A stretch of 26,536 bases of DNA from JBBKWQ01 sp037969115 (GTDB lineage Bacteria > Actinomycetota > Acidimicrobiia > Acidimicrobiales > Ilumatobacteraceae), in NCBI GenBank assembly GCA_037969115.1, contig JBBKWQ010000142.1, forward strand, positions 1 through 26,536, given 5' to 3'. Positions within the stretch are counted from its first letter, which is position 1; each line of letters opens with the position of its first letter. The notes beneath the pieces are model-generated. The model saw only the letters and a program-made list of their open reading frames with translations, did not search any database and was not told the DNA's origin. This document shows, in pieces, positions 1 through 5,485 of this stretch. The position numbers and the translations under genes are program-made.

Positions 1-632
1 GCCGCCACGCGCGCGAGTTCTTCCTGGAACGCCCGGTCGGGGGTCCCGAGCAGTGCCCGCGCGTGCCCGGCAGACAGCCGACCATCGGCGAGCAGTTGTT
101 GTACGCCGGGCGGCAGGCCGAGCAGTCGCAACGTGTTCGTGATGGCGGAACGGCTCTTCCCCACCCGTTCGGCGATCGACTCGTGTGTCAGTCCGAAGTC
201 TTCGATCAACTGCTGAAAGGCAGCAGCCTCCTCCAGAGGTGTCAGGTCCTGTCGGTGGAGATTTTCGACCAGCGCCTGCTCGACCGACGCCATGTCGTCG
301 CCGTTGCGCACGATCGCCGGAATGGTGGCCAGGCCCGCTCGGGTCGATGCACGCCAACGCCGCTCGCCGGCGATCAACTCGTACCCGGCGCCGGATGGTG
401 CCACCCGCAACAACACCGGCTGCAACACGCCGATCTGGCTGATCGACGCCGACAGCTCCGTGAGCGACTCCTCGTCGAAATGCACTCGCGGCTGATGCGG
501 ATTCGGTGTGATGTCACCAACCGGCACCTCGATGAGTACCAACCGATCGTGTCCGGTCGAGTTCGCTGCCATGTCGTCGACGGGTGGGATCAACGAGCTG
601 AGTCCCTTCCCCAATCCACTACGCCGAGCCAT
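1..632 (-). CDS. parB: ParB chromosome-partitioning protein, N-terminal part (runs off the window)
   Basis: This is the site-specific CTPase clamp that loads at parS and spreads on origin DNA for ParA-driven segregation. About 210 N-terminal residues are visible, and the rest lies beyond base 1. The protein opens with MARRSGLGKGLSSLIP, the usual ParB amino-terminal motif. The ParB/Sulfiredoxin-fold segment follows (ITPNPHQPRVHFDEESL, then GYELIAGERRWRAS, the C-box/arginine-patch type motif). Next comes the helix-turn-helix region (VENLHRQDLTPLEEA, then LTHESIADRVGKSRSAITN) that reads parS. Two in-frame ATGs occur at 635 and 632. The strong AAGGAGG at 645-639 is 3 and 6 bases away respectively, so the second ATG is preferred. 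The start overlaps the end of parA by 14 bases, so translation is probably coupled. Two parS-type sites lie just upstream of parA, as expected for an origin-proximal par locus. Identification is secure; only the C-terminal dimerisation domain cannot be judged. Confidence 0.96.
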   Translation of the reverse strand, partial: MARRSGLGKGLSSLIPPVDDMAANSTGHDRLVLIEVPVGDITPNPHQPRVHFDEESLTELSASISQIGVLQPVLLRVAPSGAGYELIAGERRWRASTRAGLATIPAIVRNGDDMASVEQALVENLHRQDLTPLEEAAAFQQLIEDFGLTHESIAERVGKSRSAITNTLRLLGLPPGVQQLLADGRLSAGHARALLGTPDRAFQEELARVA

Positions 633-1434
633 CATGAACCTCCTTGGCGACGTCCCGATAGGCGAGTGCGCCACGAGATCTCGGGTCGAACGTGATGATC
701 GGCTGACCGAACGACGGGGCCTCGGACAGCCGGACCGTTCTCGGCACGACGGTGCGGAACACCTTGTCGCCGAAATGACCACGGACCTCACTGACGACCT
801 GGTCGGACAACTTCGTGCGGGCGTCGTACATGACGCACACGATCGACGACACTTCCAGCGTCGGGTTCAGATTCCGTTTCACGAGATCGACGTTGCGGAG
901 CAGTTGGCCGAGTCCTTCGAGTGCGTAGTACTCGCACTGGATCGGCACCATCACCTCGGAGGCTGCCGCAAGTCCGTTCACCGTGAGCAGGCCGAGCGTC
1001 GGTGGGCAGTCGATCAACACGTAGTCATAGTCGTCGAGCACCGATTCGATCGCCCGCTTCAACCGTTGTTCGCGGGAGAACGCAGGAACGAGCTCGATCT
1101 CGGCCCCGGCGAGATCGAGGCTGGCTGGTGCAACGAAGAGGTTCCGAACGTCGGTGGGCTCGACACAGTTCTCGAGCGGCACGTCGTGGAGTAACACGTG
1201 ATACATCGAGGTCTCGAGGCCACGATTTTCGATGCCGAGCCCGGTCGACGCATTGCCTTGCGGGTCGAGGTCGACGATCAACGTGCGGTGGCCGAGTTCG
1301 GCGAGGCACGCGCCCACATTGATCGTCGTGGTGGTCTTGCCGACGCCTCCCTTCTGGTTCGCGATGGCAATCACGCGGGGGAGTGGCCGACCGGGCTTCA
1401 CGGCGTCCGGTGCGGCCGCTGGGGCTGTGTCCAT
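619..1434 (-). CDS. parA: ParA/Soj chromosome-partitioning ATPase
   Basis: This is a deviant-Walker-A ATPase that forms the nucleoid-bound gradient along which ParB-parS complexes move. The sequence shows RVIAIANQKGGVGKTTT (deviant Walker A with the signature lysine), LIVDLDPQGNASTGLG (switch I/A'), and VLIDCPPTLGLLTVNGL (Walker B). PIQCEYYALEGLGQLL is also typical of Soj proteins. From the ATG at 1434 the protein has 271 residues, with 18 before the ATPase core. The frame stays open to a GTG at 1518 (299 residues). The extra 28 residues look unlike the family and neither start has a convincing ribosome site, so the start is uncertain. It lies downstream of rsmG after a 220-base gap holding two parS sites, and its end overlaps parB. 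ParB bound at these sites may affect its expression (inference). Confidence 0.95.
   Translation of the reverse strand: MDTAPAAAPDAVKPGRPLPRVIAIANQKGGVGKTTTTINVGACLAELGHRTLIVDLDPQGNASTGLGIENRGLETSMYHVLLHDVPLENCVEPTDVRNLFVAPASLDLAGAEIELVPAFSREQRLKRAIESVLDDYDYVLIDCPPTLGLLTVNGLAAASEVMVPIQCEYYALEGLGQLLRNVDLVKRNLNPTLEVSSIVCVMYDARTKLSDQVVSEVRGHFGDKVFRTVVPRTVRLSEAPSFGQPIITFDPRSRGALAYRDVAKEVHDGSA
639..645 (-). promoter_or_regulatory. Ribosome binding site of parB
   Basis: AAGGAGG lies inside the last codons of parA. It is 6 bases before the ATG at 632 and only 3 before the ATG at 635, which favours the downstream ATG as the parB start. Confidence 0.7.
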
Positions 1435-1541
1435 GATGCCCACAGCCTGCCGGTTCGGACTTCCGATTTCAAGCACCCTCACGAGAAATCGCTCTCTGGA
1501 CGACCACCAGCGCCCCACTTTCCACTTGTGAGGTACGTCGA

Positions 1542-1557
1542 TGTTTCATGTGAAACA
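1542..1557. promoter_or_regulatory. parS: parS-type site, one mismatch
   Basis: The 16 bases TGTTTCATGTGAAACA match the ParB-binding consensus TGTTTCACGTGAAACA except for a T in place of C at position 8. That change breaks the central dyad. The flanking A and T extend the outer symmetry. It lies in the rsmG-parA gap, 24 bases upstream of the longest possible parA start. Confidence 0.85.
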
Positions 1558-1632
1558 TCCGAAACCCCCATGAACTCAGGGGTTCGACGGCAATCGTGAC
1601 GACGGAGGGCGACCCGGAGGATCGGGCATTGC

Positions 1633-1648
1633 TGTTTCACGTGAAACA
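1633..1648. promoter_or_regulatory. parS: parS site, perfect consensus
   Basis: TGTTTCACGTGAAACA is a perfect match to the widely conserved 16-bp parS palindrome bound by ParB. It lies 8 bases beyond the rsmG stop codon and 75 bases from the second parS-type site, a pair placed next to the genes for its own binding proteins. Confidence 0.95.
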
Positions 1649-1656
1649 CACGCCAG

Positions 1657-2241
1657 TCACGATGCTGCGGTGAAAACCGCCACCGCTCCGCTCCGCCGCC
1701 GGATCAGATCCAGTTCGTCGAGCAATCTCGGTGACCAACGATCGCCTCCGGGTGGTTCGGAAATCACGATCCGGCCAGTGGACCGACAGAGCGCGTCGGC
1801 GAATCTCAGAGTCACATCAGGCGGACCGAATCCACGCGCCGTGACCGCGTCGAACTGACCGGCGAACGTCGCGCATGTCACCGCAACATCTTCACACCGA
1901 ACCGACACCCGATCACCGAGCCCCAGTCGTCCGATCGCACGAGACAGAAAGTCGGTGCGCTTGCTTCGACGATCGACCAACACGACATCGAGGTCGGGGC
2001 GGTCCCACGCAACGACCAGACCAGGAGCTCCCCCACCCGAACCGAGGTCGACGACCGCTCCCGTCACACCCTCCAAGGCGCGAACGAAGTGGCGAGCATG
2101 TTCAACGACCTCGGGTATCGGTCGCTGCCCGAAAAAGCCGAAACGCTGCGCGGTGCGCAGCGTTTCGATCAGTTCACGGTCATGATCGTCATGATCGTCG
2201 TGGCGGTGGGCGTCCGGCGAGCCGGACTCCGAATCGGACAT
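1657..2241 (-). CDS. rsmG: 16S rRNA (guanine527-N7)-methyltransferase RsmG (GidB)
   Basis: This is an S-adenosylmethionine-dependent enzyme that makes m7G527 in the 530 loop of 16S rRNA. Loss of the family enzyme is known to give low-level streptomycin resistance. The SAM-binding motif VVDLGSGGGAPGLVVA is clear, followed by the acidic loop VVLVDRRSKRTDFL and the motif FDAVTARGFGPP. It has about 194 residues, slightly short of the usual 200-240. The N-terminus is unusual: after MSDSESGSPDA there is a His/Asp-rich run (HRHDDHDDHDRE) before the normal start of the fold at ELIETLRTAQRFGFFGQRP. The ATG at 2241 shares one base with the jag TGA (TGATG), and a GTG at 2244 would give a 4-base GTGA overlap. 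Both imply coupling to jag. The gidB-parA-parB neighbourhood is standard. Confidence 0.93.
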   Translation of the reverse strand: MSDSESGSPDAHRHDDHDDHDRELIETLRTAQRFGFFGQRPIPEVVEHARHFVRALEGVTGAVVDLGSGGGAPGLVVAWDRPDLDVVLVDRRSKRTDFLSRAIGRLGLGDRVSVRCEDVAVTCATFAGQFDAVTARGFGPPDVTLRFADALCRSTGRIVISEPPGGDRWSPRLLDELDLIRRRSGAVAVFTAAS

Positions 2242-3170
2242 CACGTCAAGGTGATGATGACCCGACGATTCGCGTCGTCGCCCTCCGAGTGGCTCGTCAC
2301 GCCTTCGATTTCACTGATCGCGTCGTGCACGACCTTTCGGTCGGCCGAGGTCATTGGCTCCAATGCCTTCGCCTCGCCGGTCGCAACGACCTGCTCGGCA
2401 ACCTTGCCGGAGAACTCCTCGAGGGCGACGCGTCGACGTTCCCGGTACGAGGCGATGTCGATGCGGAGCCGGGTCTCGTGATCACCGAGGCGACGCTGGG
2501 CCGCCACACGAACGAGGTCTTGGACGGCGACCAGCGTACGACCGCCCGGTCCGATGAGTAGACCCAGATCGGAGCCGTTCATCTGGACGTCGAGTTCGGT
2601 GCCGTCGATGTTGATCGACGTTTCAGCTTCCAGCCCGAAAGCCTCGCCGAGTCCGGACATGAACGCGACGGCGGCGTCTCCGACTTGCTGTGGCTCGACC
2701 GGCGGACGATCGTCGTGACGTTCGTTGCTGCGTTGCTCGCGTTCGGGGCCGCTCGATCGAGCACGACCGTGATCACGACCACCGTCACGACCGCGACCGC
2801 GACCACCATCACGACCACCATCACGACCACCGTCACGACCAGCATCACGCCCGCCATCGCGACCACCGTCACGACCAGCATTGCGGTCGCGGTTTCCGTC
2901 GCTCGATGTGGCGTCATCGTTGCCGTTCGACGACTCGCCGGCATCCTTGCCGTTCGACTTGCGGCCTCGTCGACGATCCTGCTTCGGCCGAACCTCTGTC
3001 GGCCGAACGCGTGCCCGCACGCGTGCTTCGCCCCTGGTCAGGCCGAACAGACCTGACCTCGGTTCTTCGAGTACTTCGAACTCGGCGTCGTCGCCGGCCA
3101 CTCCCAGTTGGTCGAGCGCGCTCTCTCTCGCGTCGTCAACCGTCTTTCCCGTCGTCTCCACCCATTCCAT
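2241..3170 (-). CDS. jag: Jag/KhpB-like RNA-binding protein (Jag-N, KH, R3H) with a long RDGG-repeat linker
   Basis: This is an RNA-binding protein encoded next to yidC; family members are linked to post-transcriptional control of cell division and envelope growth. The Jag-N domain is at about residues 1-52 (MEWVETTGKTVDDARESALD ... RSGLFGLTRGEARV). A disordered linker of about 110 residues follows, dominated by Arg-Asp-Gly-Gly repeats. A KH domain comes next with its GxxG loop seen as LIGPGGRTLVAVQDLV, then a C-terminal R3H domain with ASYRERRR and ADRKVVHDAI (the R-x3-H motif). The ATG at 3170 is chosen because the Jag-N domain starts there and AAGGGAG lies 9 bases upstream; an upstream in-frame start at 3236 would lie inside yidC. 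It has about 309 residues against about 150-210 in most relatives, and the excess is the linker. It follows yidC after 34 bases and its stop overlaps rsmG. Confidence 0.92.
   Translation of the reverse strand: MEWVETTGKTVDDARESALDQLGVAGDDAEFEVLEEPRSGLFGLTRGEARVRARVRPTEVRPKQDRRRGRKSNGKDAGESSNGNDDATSSDGNRDRNAGRDGGRDGGRDAGRDGGRDGGRDGGRGRGRDGGRDHGRARSSGPEREQRSNERHDDRPPVEPQQVGDAAVAFMSGLGEAFGLEAETSINIDGTELDVQMNGSDLGLLIGPGGRTLVAVQDLVRVAAQRRLGDHETRLRIDIASYRERRRVALEEFSGKVAEQVVATGEAKALEPMTSADRKVVHDAISEIEGVTSHSEGDDANRRVIITLT
2777..2893. repeat. 12-bp imperfect tandem repeats inside jag
   Basis: About nine to ten units of the GACCACCGTCAC type (plus-strand reading; variants GACCACCATCAC, GACCAGCATCAC) run head to tail. 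On the minus strand each unit encodes Arg-Asp-Gly-Gly. The period of 12 keeps the jag frame, so unit gain or loss would only lengthen or shorten the linker. Confidence 0.85.
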
Positions 3171-3204
3171 TGCGGCGGTCTCCCTTGTGTGTAGAACAGC
3201 GCGT

Positions 3205-4314
3205 TCAGCGCTTCTTGGACTTCTTGGATGCACCACCGGGCCGCTGCGATGCAGGGCGCGACGTGGTTCGATTCTTCGTGGGCGTCGGCCGATTCTTCGG
3301 CGCCGTTGTGCGTTTCGTCGGTCGTGGCCCTTCCGGTGCGCCCTTGTCGGACCCCTTCTTGGCTGCCTTCGGTGGCTCTTTCGACTGGTCCTTCGACTTG
3401 TCCTTCGCCGCCGCCAGGTCGCGTTTTGCCTTTGCCAACGGACCGCCGCCCGAGTCGTCTTTCTGGCTGAGTTCGCGGGCTCTCACCGACGCTGCCTGAG
3501 CCTGGCGGCCCAGCGACTCGTCATGTCCGTAGAACCGTCTCGTGATGTAGAACTGCTGGATGATGCGCAGCACCGCCTGCACCATGTAATAGACCACCAG
3601 GCCGAGCAGGAAGAACACCTGGAAGATCGCAAAGAAGACGGGGAGGTACTGCATCAGCTTCTGCTGGCCCTCCGACATCGTGGGACTCACCGCGGCGCGG
3701 GCGGCGACCATGCGTTGCTGGAAGAAGTAGAGGCACCCGAGCAATGCGACGAGCAACGCGTAGATCGAACCCTTGCCGAGTCCCTCGCCGAGTGCTTGAG
3801 CGGGCGAAAGGGCCAAGTCGAGACCCAACGACTCCATCTTGGTCTGCCGGACCAGCGATTGGAACAGCTCGGAGTTCAGCGCGAGATATCGGGGGAGGAA
3901 GCCGGGCGTCGACGTGTCGCCGGCTGCATCGAGGACCGCTTGTGCGACGAGCAGGTTGCCGCCCGCAGGCTTGTAGGTCAACCCGTGCAGGATCCGGAAC
4001 ATGATGATGAAGACCGGCATCTGGATCACCAACGGCAGACACGACGCCATCGGGTTGACCTTGTGCTCCTGGTAGAGCTTCATCATTTCTTCGTTGAGCT
4101 TGGTCCGATCGTCGCGGTGCTCGTTCTGCAACCGCTTCATCTCCGGCGCCAAACGCTGCATCTCGAGCATGCCCTTGGTGCTCTTCAACGTCAGTGGCGT
4201 GACGATCACCATGATCAGAACGGCGACCAGCGCGATCGCTGCGGAGTAGCTGTGGGTAACACTGAAGAACCACGCCAACGGCAAGGCCAGAACCTCGAAC
4301 ACACCAGCGAACAT
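3205..4314 (-). CDS. yidC: YidC/Oxa1-family membrane protein insertase
   Basis: This inserts and folds inner-membrane proteins, alone or with SecYEG. It has about 369 residues with five likely membrane spans: residues 1-18, 24-40, about 88-113 (NPMASCLPLVIQMPVFII, the hallmark Oxa1 span), about 182-198, and about 215-246. Between spans 2 and 3 is the cytoplasmic coiled-coil hairpin (LEMQRLAPEMKRLQNEHRDD). The tail from about residue 260 is rich in Lys, Arg, Ser and Pro, ending SKKSKKR-like, consistent with ribosome contact. The ATG at 4314 shares one base with the yidD stop (TGATG) and puts a hydrophobic segment right at the N-terminus. A longer frame to 4410 only reads back through yidD. Span 2 (IALVAVLIMVIVTPLTLKS) shows Met35 where the substrate-groove Arg of B. 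subtilis SpoIIIJ is expected by position relative to the Pro. Confidence 0.95.
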   Translation of the reverse strand: MFAGVFEVLALPLAWFFSVTHSYSAAIALVAVLIMVIVTPLTLKSTKGMLEMQRLAPEMKRLQNEHRDDRTKLNEEMMKLYQEHKVNPMASCLPLVIQMPVFIIMFRILHGLTYKPAGGNLLVAQAVLDAAGDTSTPGFLPRYLALNSELFQSLVRQTKMESLGLDLALSPAQALGEGLGKGSIYALLVALLGCLYFFQQRMVAARAAVSPTMSEGQQKLMQYLPVFFAIFQVFFLLGLVVYYMVQAVLRIIQQFYITRRFYGHDESLGRQAQAASVRARELSQKDDSGGGPLAKAKRDLAAAKDKSKDQSKEPPKAAKKGSDKGAPEGPRPTKRTTAPKNRPTPTKNRTTSRPASQRPGGASKKSKKR

Positions 4315-4610
4315 CAGCGGTCTCCCTGCGAATCGTCGGACTCCGGCACGGGGTCGAACCCGGACGGACCGAACGGACGGCATCGAAGCAGACGCCGGAT
4401 CGTGAGCCACGTGCCACGCCGTGTGCCATGAACTGCGAACGATTCATGTGCGTACACCGAACACGTCGGATAGAAGCGGCACGGCGACGGCCGACCCGCG
4501 AACGAACGTTGGTACCACTCGATCGCGGCCAGGCAACGACTCTGCAGCCAACCAGGCGCATCGGAGGGTACGTCAGCCGCCGGGTCGACGACAGCCGCCG
4601 GGCCGATCAC
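4314..4610 (-). CDS. yidD: YidD membrane-insertion efficiency factor
   Basis: This is a small peripheral membrane protein that assists YidC-dependent insertion. The family signature is intact: CRFYPTCSVYAHESFAVHG, then RRLLRCRPFGPSGFDPVP. Those cysteines define the haemolytic-domain (DUF37) family. It has about 98 residues from the GTG at 4610. GTGA there overlaps the rnpA stop by 4 bases, and its own stop overlaps the yidC start. The N-terminal 20 residues are Pro/Ala/Val-rich and not conserved. The rnpA-yidD-yidC order is the usual one. Confidence 0.93.
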   Translation of the reverse strand: MIGPAAVVDPAADVPSDAPGWLQSRCLAAIEWYQRSFAGRPSPCRFYPTCSVYAHESFAVHGTRRGTWLTIRRLLRCRPFGPSGFDPVPESDDSQGDR

Positions 4611-4954
4611 GACGGGACCGACGGTGCGACGGGGGTGGGCAGTTGGTGCACCAACGCGATCAGGTCGGCTTGCAACTTGTCGAACGTTTGTTCGGTCGCG
4701 TGTTGTCGTGCTCCGAAGAGAAAGAGTCCCTGAGGAAGCGCCAGATCCGGCGCGTTCAAGCCCGCACGAAGTCGGCGACGTAGCCGATTCCGTACCACCG
4801 CTGGTCCAACCGTCTTGCCGATCGCGAACGCGACACGAGGAATCGGATCGCTCGAATCGGGAAGGAAGATGCACCACAGGTATTGACTCCGGTACCGCGT
4901 GCCGTTGCGTGAGAGCTGCTCGAACGATCGGCGTGCGCGGATGCGGTGGATCAA
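4607..4954 (-). CDS. rnpA: Ribonuclease P protein component
   Basis: This is the basic protein subunit that helps the RNase P RNA bind and cleave precursor tRNA 5' leaders. It has about 115 residues. The start region IHRIRARRSFEQLSRNGTRY matches the family opening (R-x3-F-x2-L), and the central RNR motif is seen as VVRNRLRRRLRAGL in the conserved helix that contacts RNA. FAIGKTVGPAVVRNRLRRR includes the usual lead-in. A TTG at 4954 is the only sensible initiation codon. It overlaps the rpmH stop as TTGA, the common actinobacterial rpmH/rnpA coupling. Its own TGA overlaps the yidD start. Confidence 0.93.
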   Translation of the reverse strand: MIHRIRARRSFEQLSRNGTRYRSQYLWCIFLPDSSDPIPRVAFAIGKTVGPAVVRNRLRRRLRAGLNAPDLALPQGLFLFGARQHATEQTFDKLQADLIALVHQLPTPVAPSVPS

Positions 4955-5085
4955 GCGGACAGACGGACGCGGCCCTTGGCGCGGCGTGCCTTCAAGACGG
5001 CTCGGCCTGACCGCGTGCTCATGCGAGCGCGAAACCCGTGCTTCTTGGCACGGCGACGGGTATTGGGTTGGAACGTGCGCTTCAC
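4951..5085 (-). CDS. rpmH: 50S ribosomal protein L34
   Basis: This is a 44-residue basic ribosomal protein of the large subunit. It reads MKRTFQPNTRRRAKKHGF, then RARMSTRSGRAVLKARR, ending KGRVRLSA, a near-textbook L34. The GTG start at 5085 is fixed by GAGGAGG 5 bases upstream and by the conserved first residues. It is first in the minus-strand operon and divergent from dnaA. The leader upstream holds two strong dyads and a plausible sigma-A promoter. Confidence 0.98.
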   Translation of the reverse strand: MKRTFQPNTRRRAKKHGFRARMSTRSGRAVLKARRAKGRVRLSA

Positions 5086-5090
5086 GTCGT

Positions 5091-5097
5091 CCTCCTC
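5091..5097 (-). promoter_or_regulatory. Ribosome binding site of rpmH
   Basis: GAGGAGG lies 5 bases before the GTG at 5085 and decides that start. Confidence 0.75.
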
Positions 5098-5173
5098 GGA
5101 GACCTGACCGGTGACCGGACGACGGACGTCGCCGGAAGGACAGACCAGGTTGCGTAGACATCTCGACGAACGA

Positions 5174-5189
5174 GTGTCGACATCGACAC
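5174..5189. promoter_or_regulatory. Perfect inverted repeat in the rpmH leader
   Basis: GTGTCGA-CA-TCGACAC has two perfect 7-bp arms with a 2-bp centre. It lies in the 5' leader expected for rpmH. It may be a repressor operator or an mRNA structure; no regulator is recognised. Confidence 0.5.
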
Positions 5190-5197
5190 ACGCTCTC

Positions 5198-5223
5198 CGG
5201 GTCACATGGTGACACGTGACCCG
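5198..5223. promoter_or_regulatory. Strong 26-bp dyad at the predicted rpmH transcript start
   Basis: The arms are 11 bp (CGGGTCACATG and CACGTGACCCG) around a GTGA centre, with one mismatch that becomes a G-U pair in the minus-strand RNA. It starts right after the predicted transcript start, so it would form a stable hairpin at the extreme 5' end of the operon mRNA, or act as an operator. Confidence 0.55.
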
Positions 5224-5231
5224 ACCGCACA

Positions 5232-5261
5232 AGGCTACGGGTGAATACCCCGATGCGGCAA
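5232..5261 (-). promoter_or_regulatory. Candidate sigma-A promoter of the rpmH operon
   Basis: TTGCCG at 5261-5256 and TAGCCT at 5237-5232 are separated by 18 bases on the minus strand. The -10 fits the actinobacterial TANNNT pattern. Transcription would start near 5225, about 140 bases before the rpmH GTG. Confidence 0.45.
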
Positions 5262-5485
5262 CCAGACGCCGACAAGCATGTGAACTGGCTCGGATGCCCC
5301 ACCCGACCCGCGTCGACGGATTGAACCACGATCGCTCCCGCGACCCGAAACCGCTCGAATATCGGCGTTGACCTGCACGTTTTTCGATCCGGTTTCCGCC
5401 GTGCTACGGTGCATCGCCTTATCTGGCGCGTTGTCCACATCTGTGGACAATGGTGTGGACGCTGGTTGGTCGCCGGAAGGACACG
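5262..5485 (+). promoter_or_regulatory. dnaA upstream region
   Basis: This is the non-coding side of the rpmH-dnaA divergent interval. It holds a TTGACC at 5368-5373 that resembles a -35, but no well-spaced -10 follows; TACGGT at 5405-5410 is too far for one promoter. A face-to-face DnaA-box pair and a ribosome site (GGAAGG, 5475-5480) end the region. No open frame here looks like a protein. Confidence 0.5.
5431..5450. promoter_or_regulatory. Two facing DnaA boxes in front of dnaA
   Basis: TTGTCCACA at 5431-5439 and its exact complement TGTGGACAA at 5442-5450 face each other across 2 bases. Both match the actinobacterial DnaA box perfectly. A third partial box, TGTGGAC, follows at 5454-5460. 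This suggests DnaA autoregulation or an origin-side assembly site. Confidence 0.8.

Noticed and set aside
2777..2893. Tandem repeats in jag considered as a CRISPR or other array
   Set aside because: The units are 12 bp, contiguous without spacers, and keep the reading frame of jag.
2881..4431. 516-codon plus-strand open frame across jag and yidC
   Set aside because: It is the complement of two certain genes; its composition (His/Arg/Gln runs) is that of an antisense shadow.
5368..5410. TTGACC and TACGGT considered as the dnaA promoter
   Set aside because: The two elements are about 31 bases apart, far beyond a sigma-A spacer.
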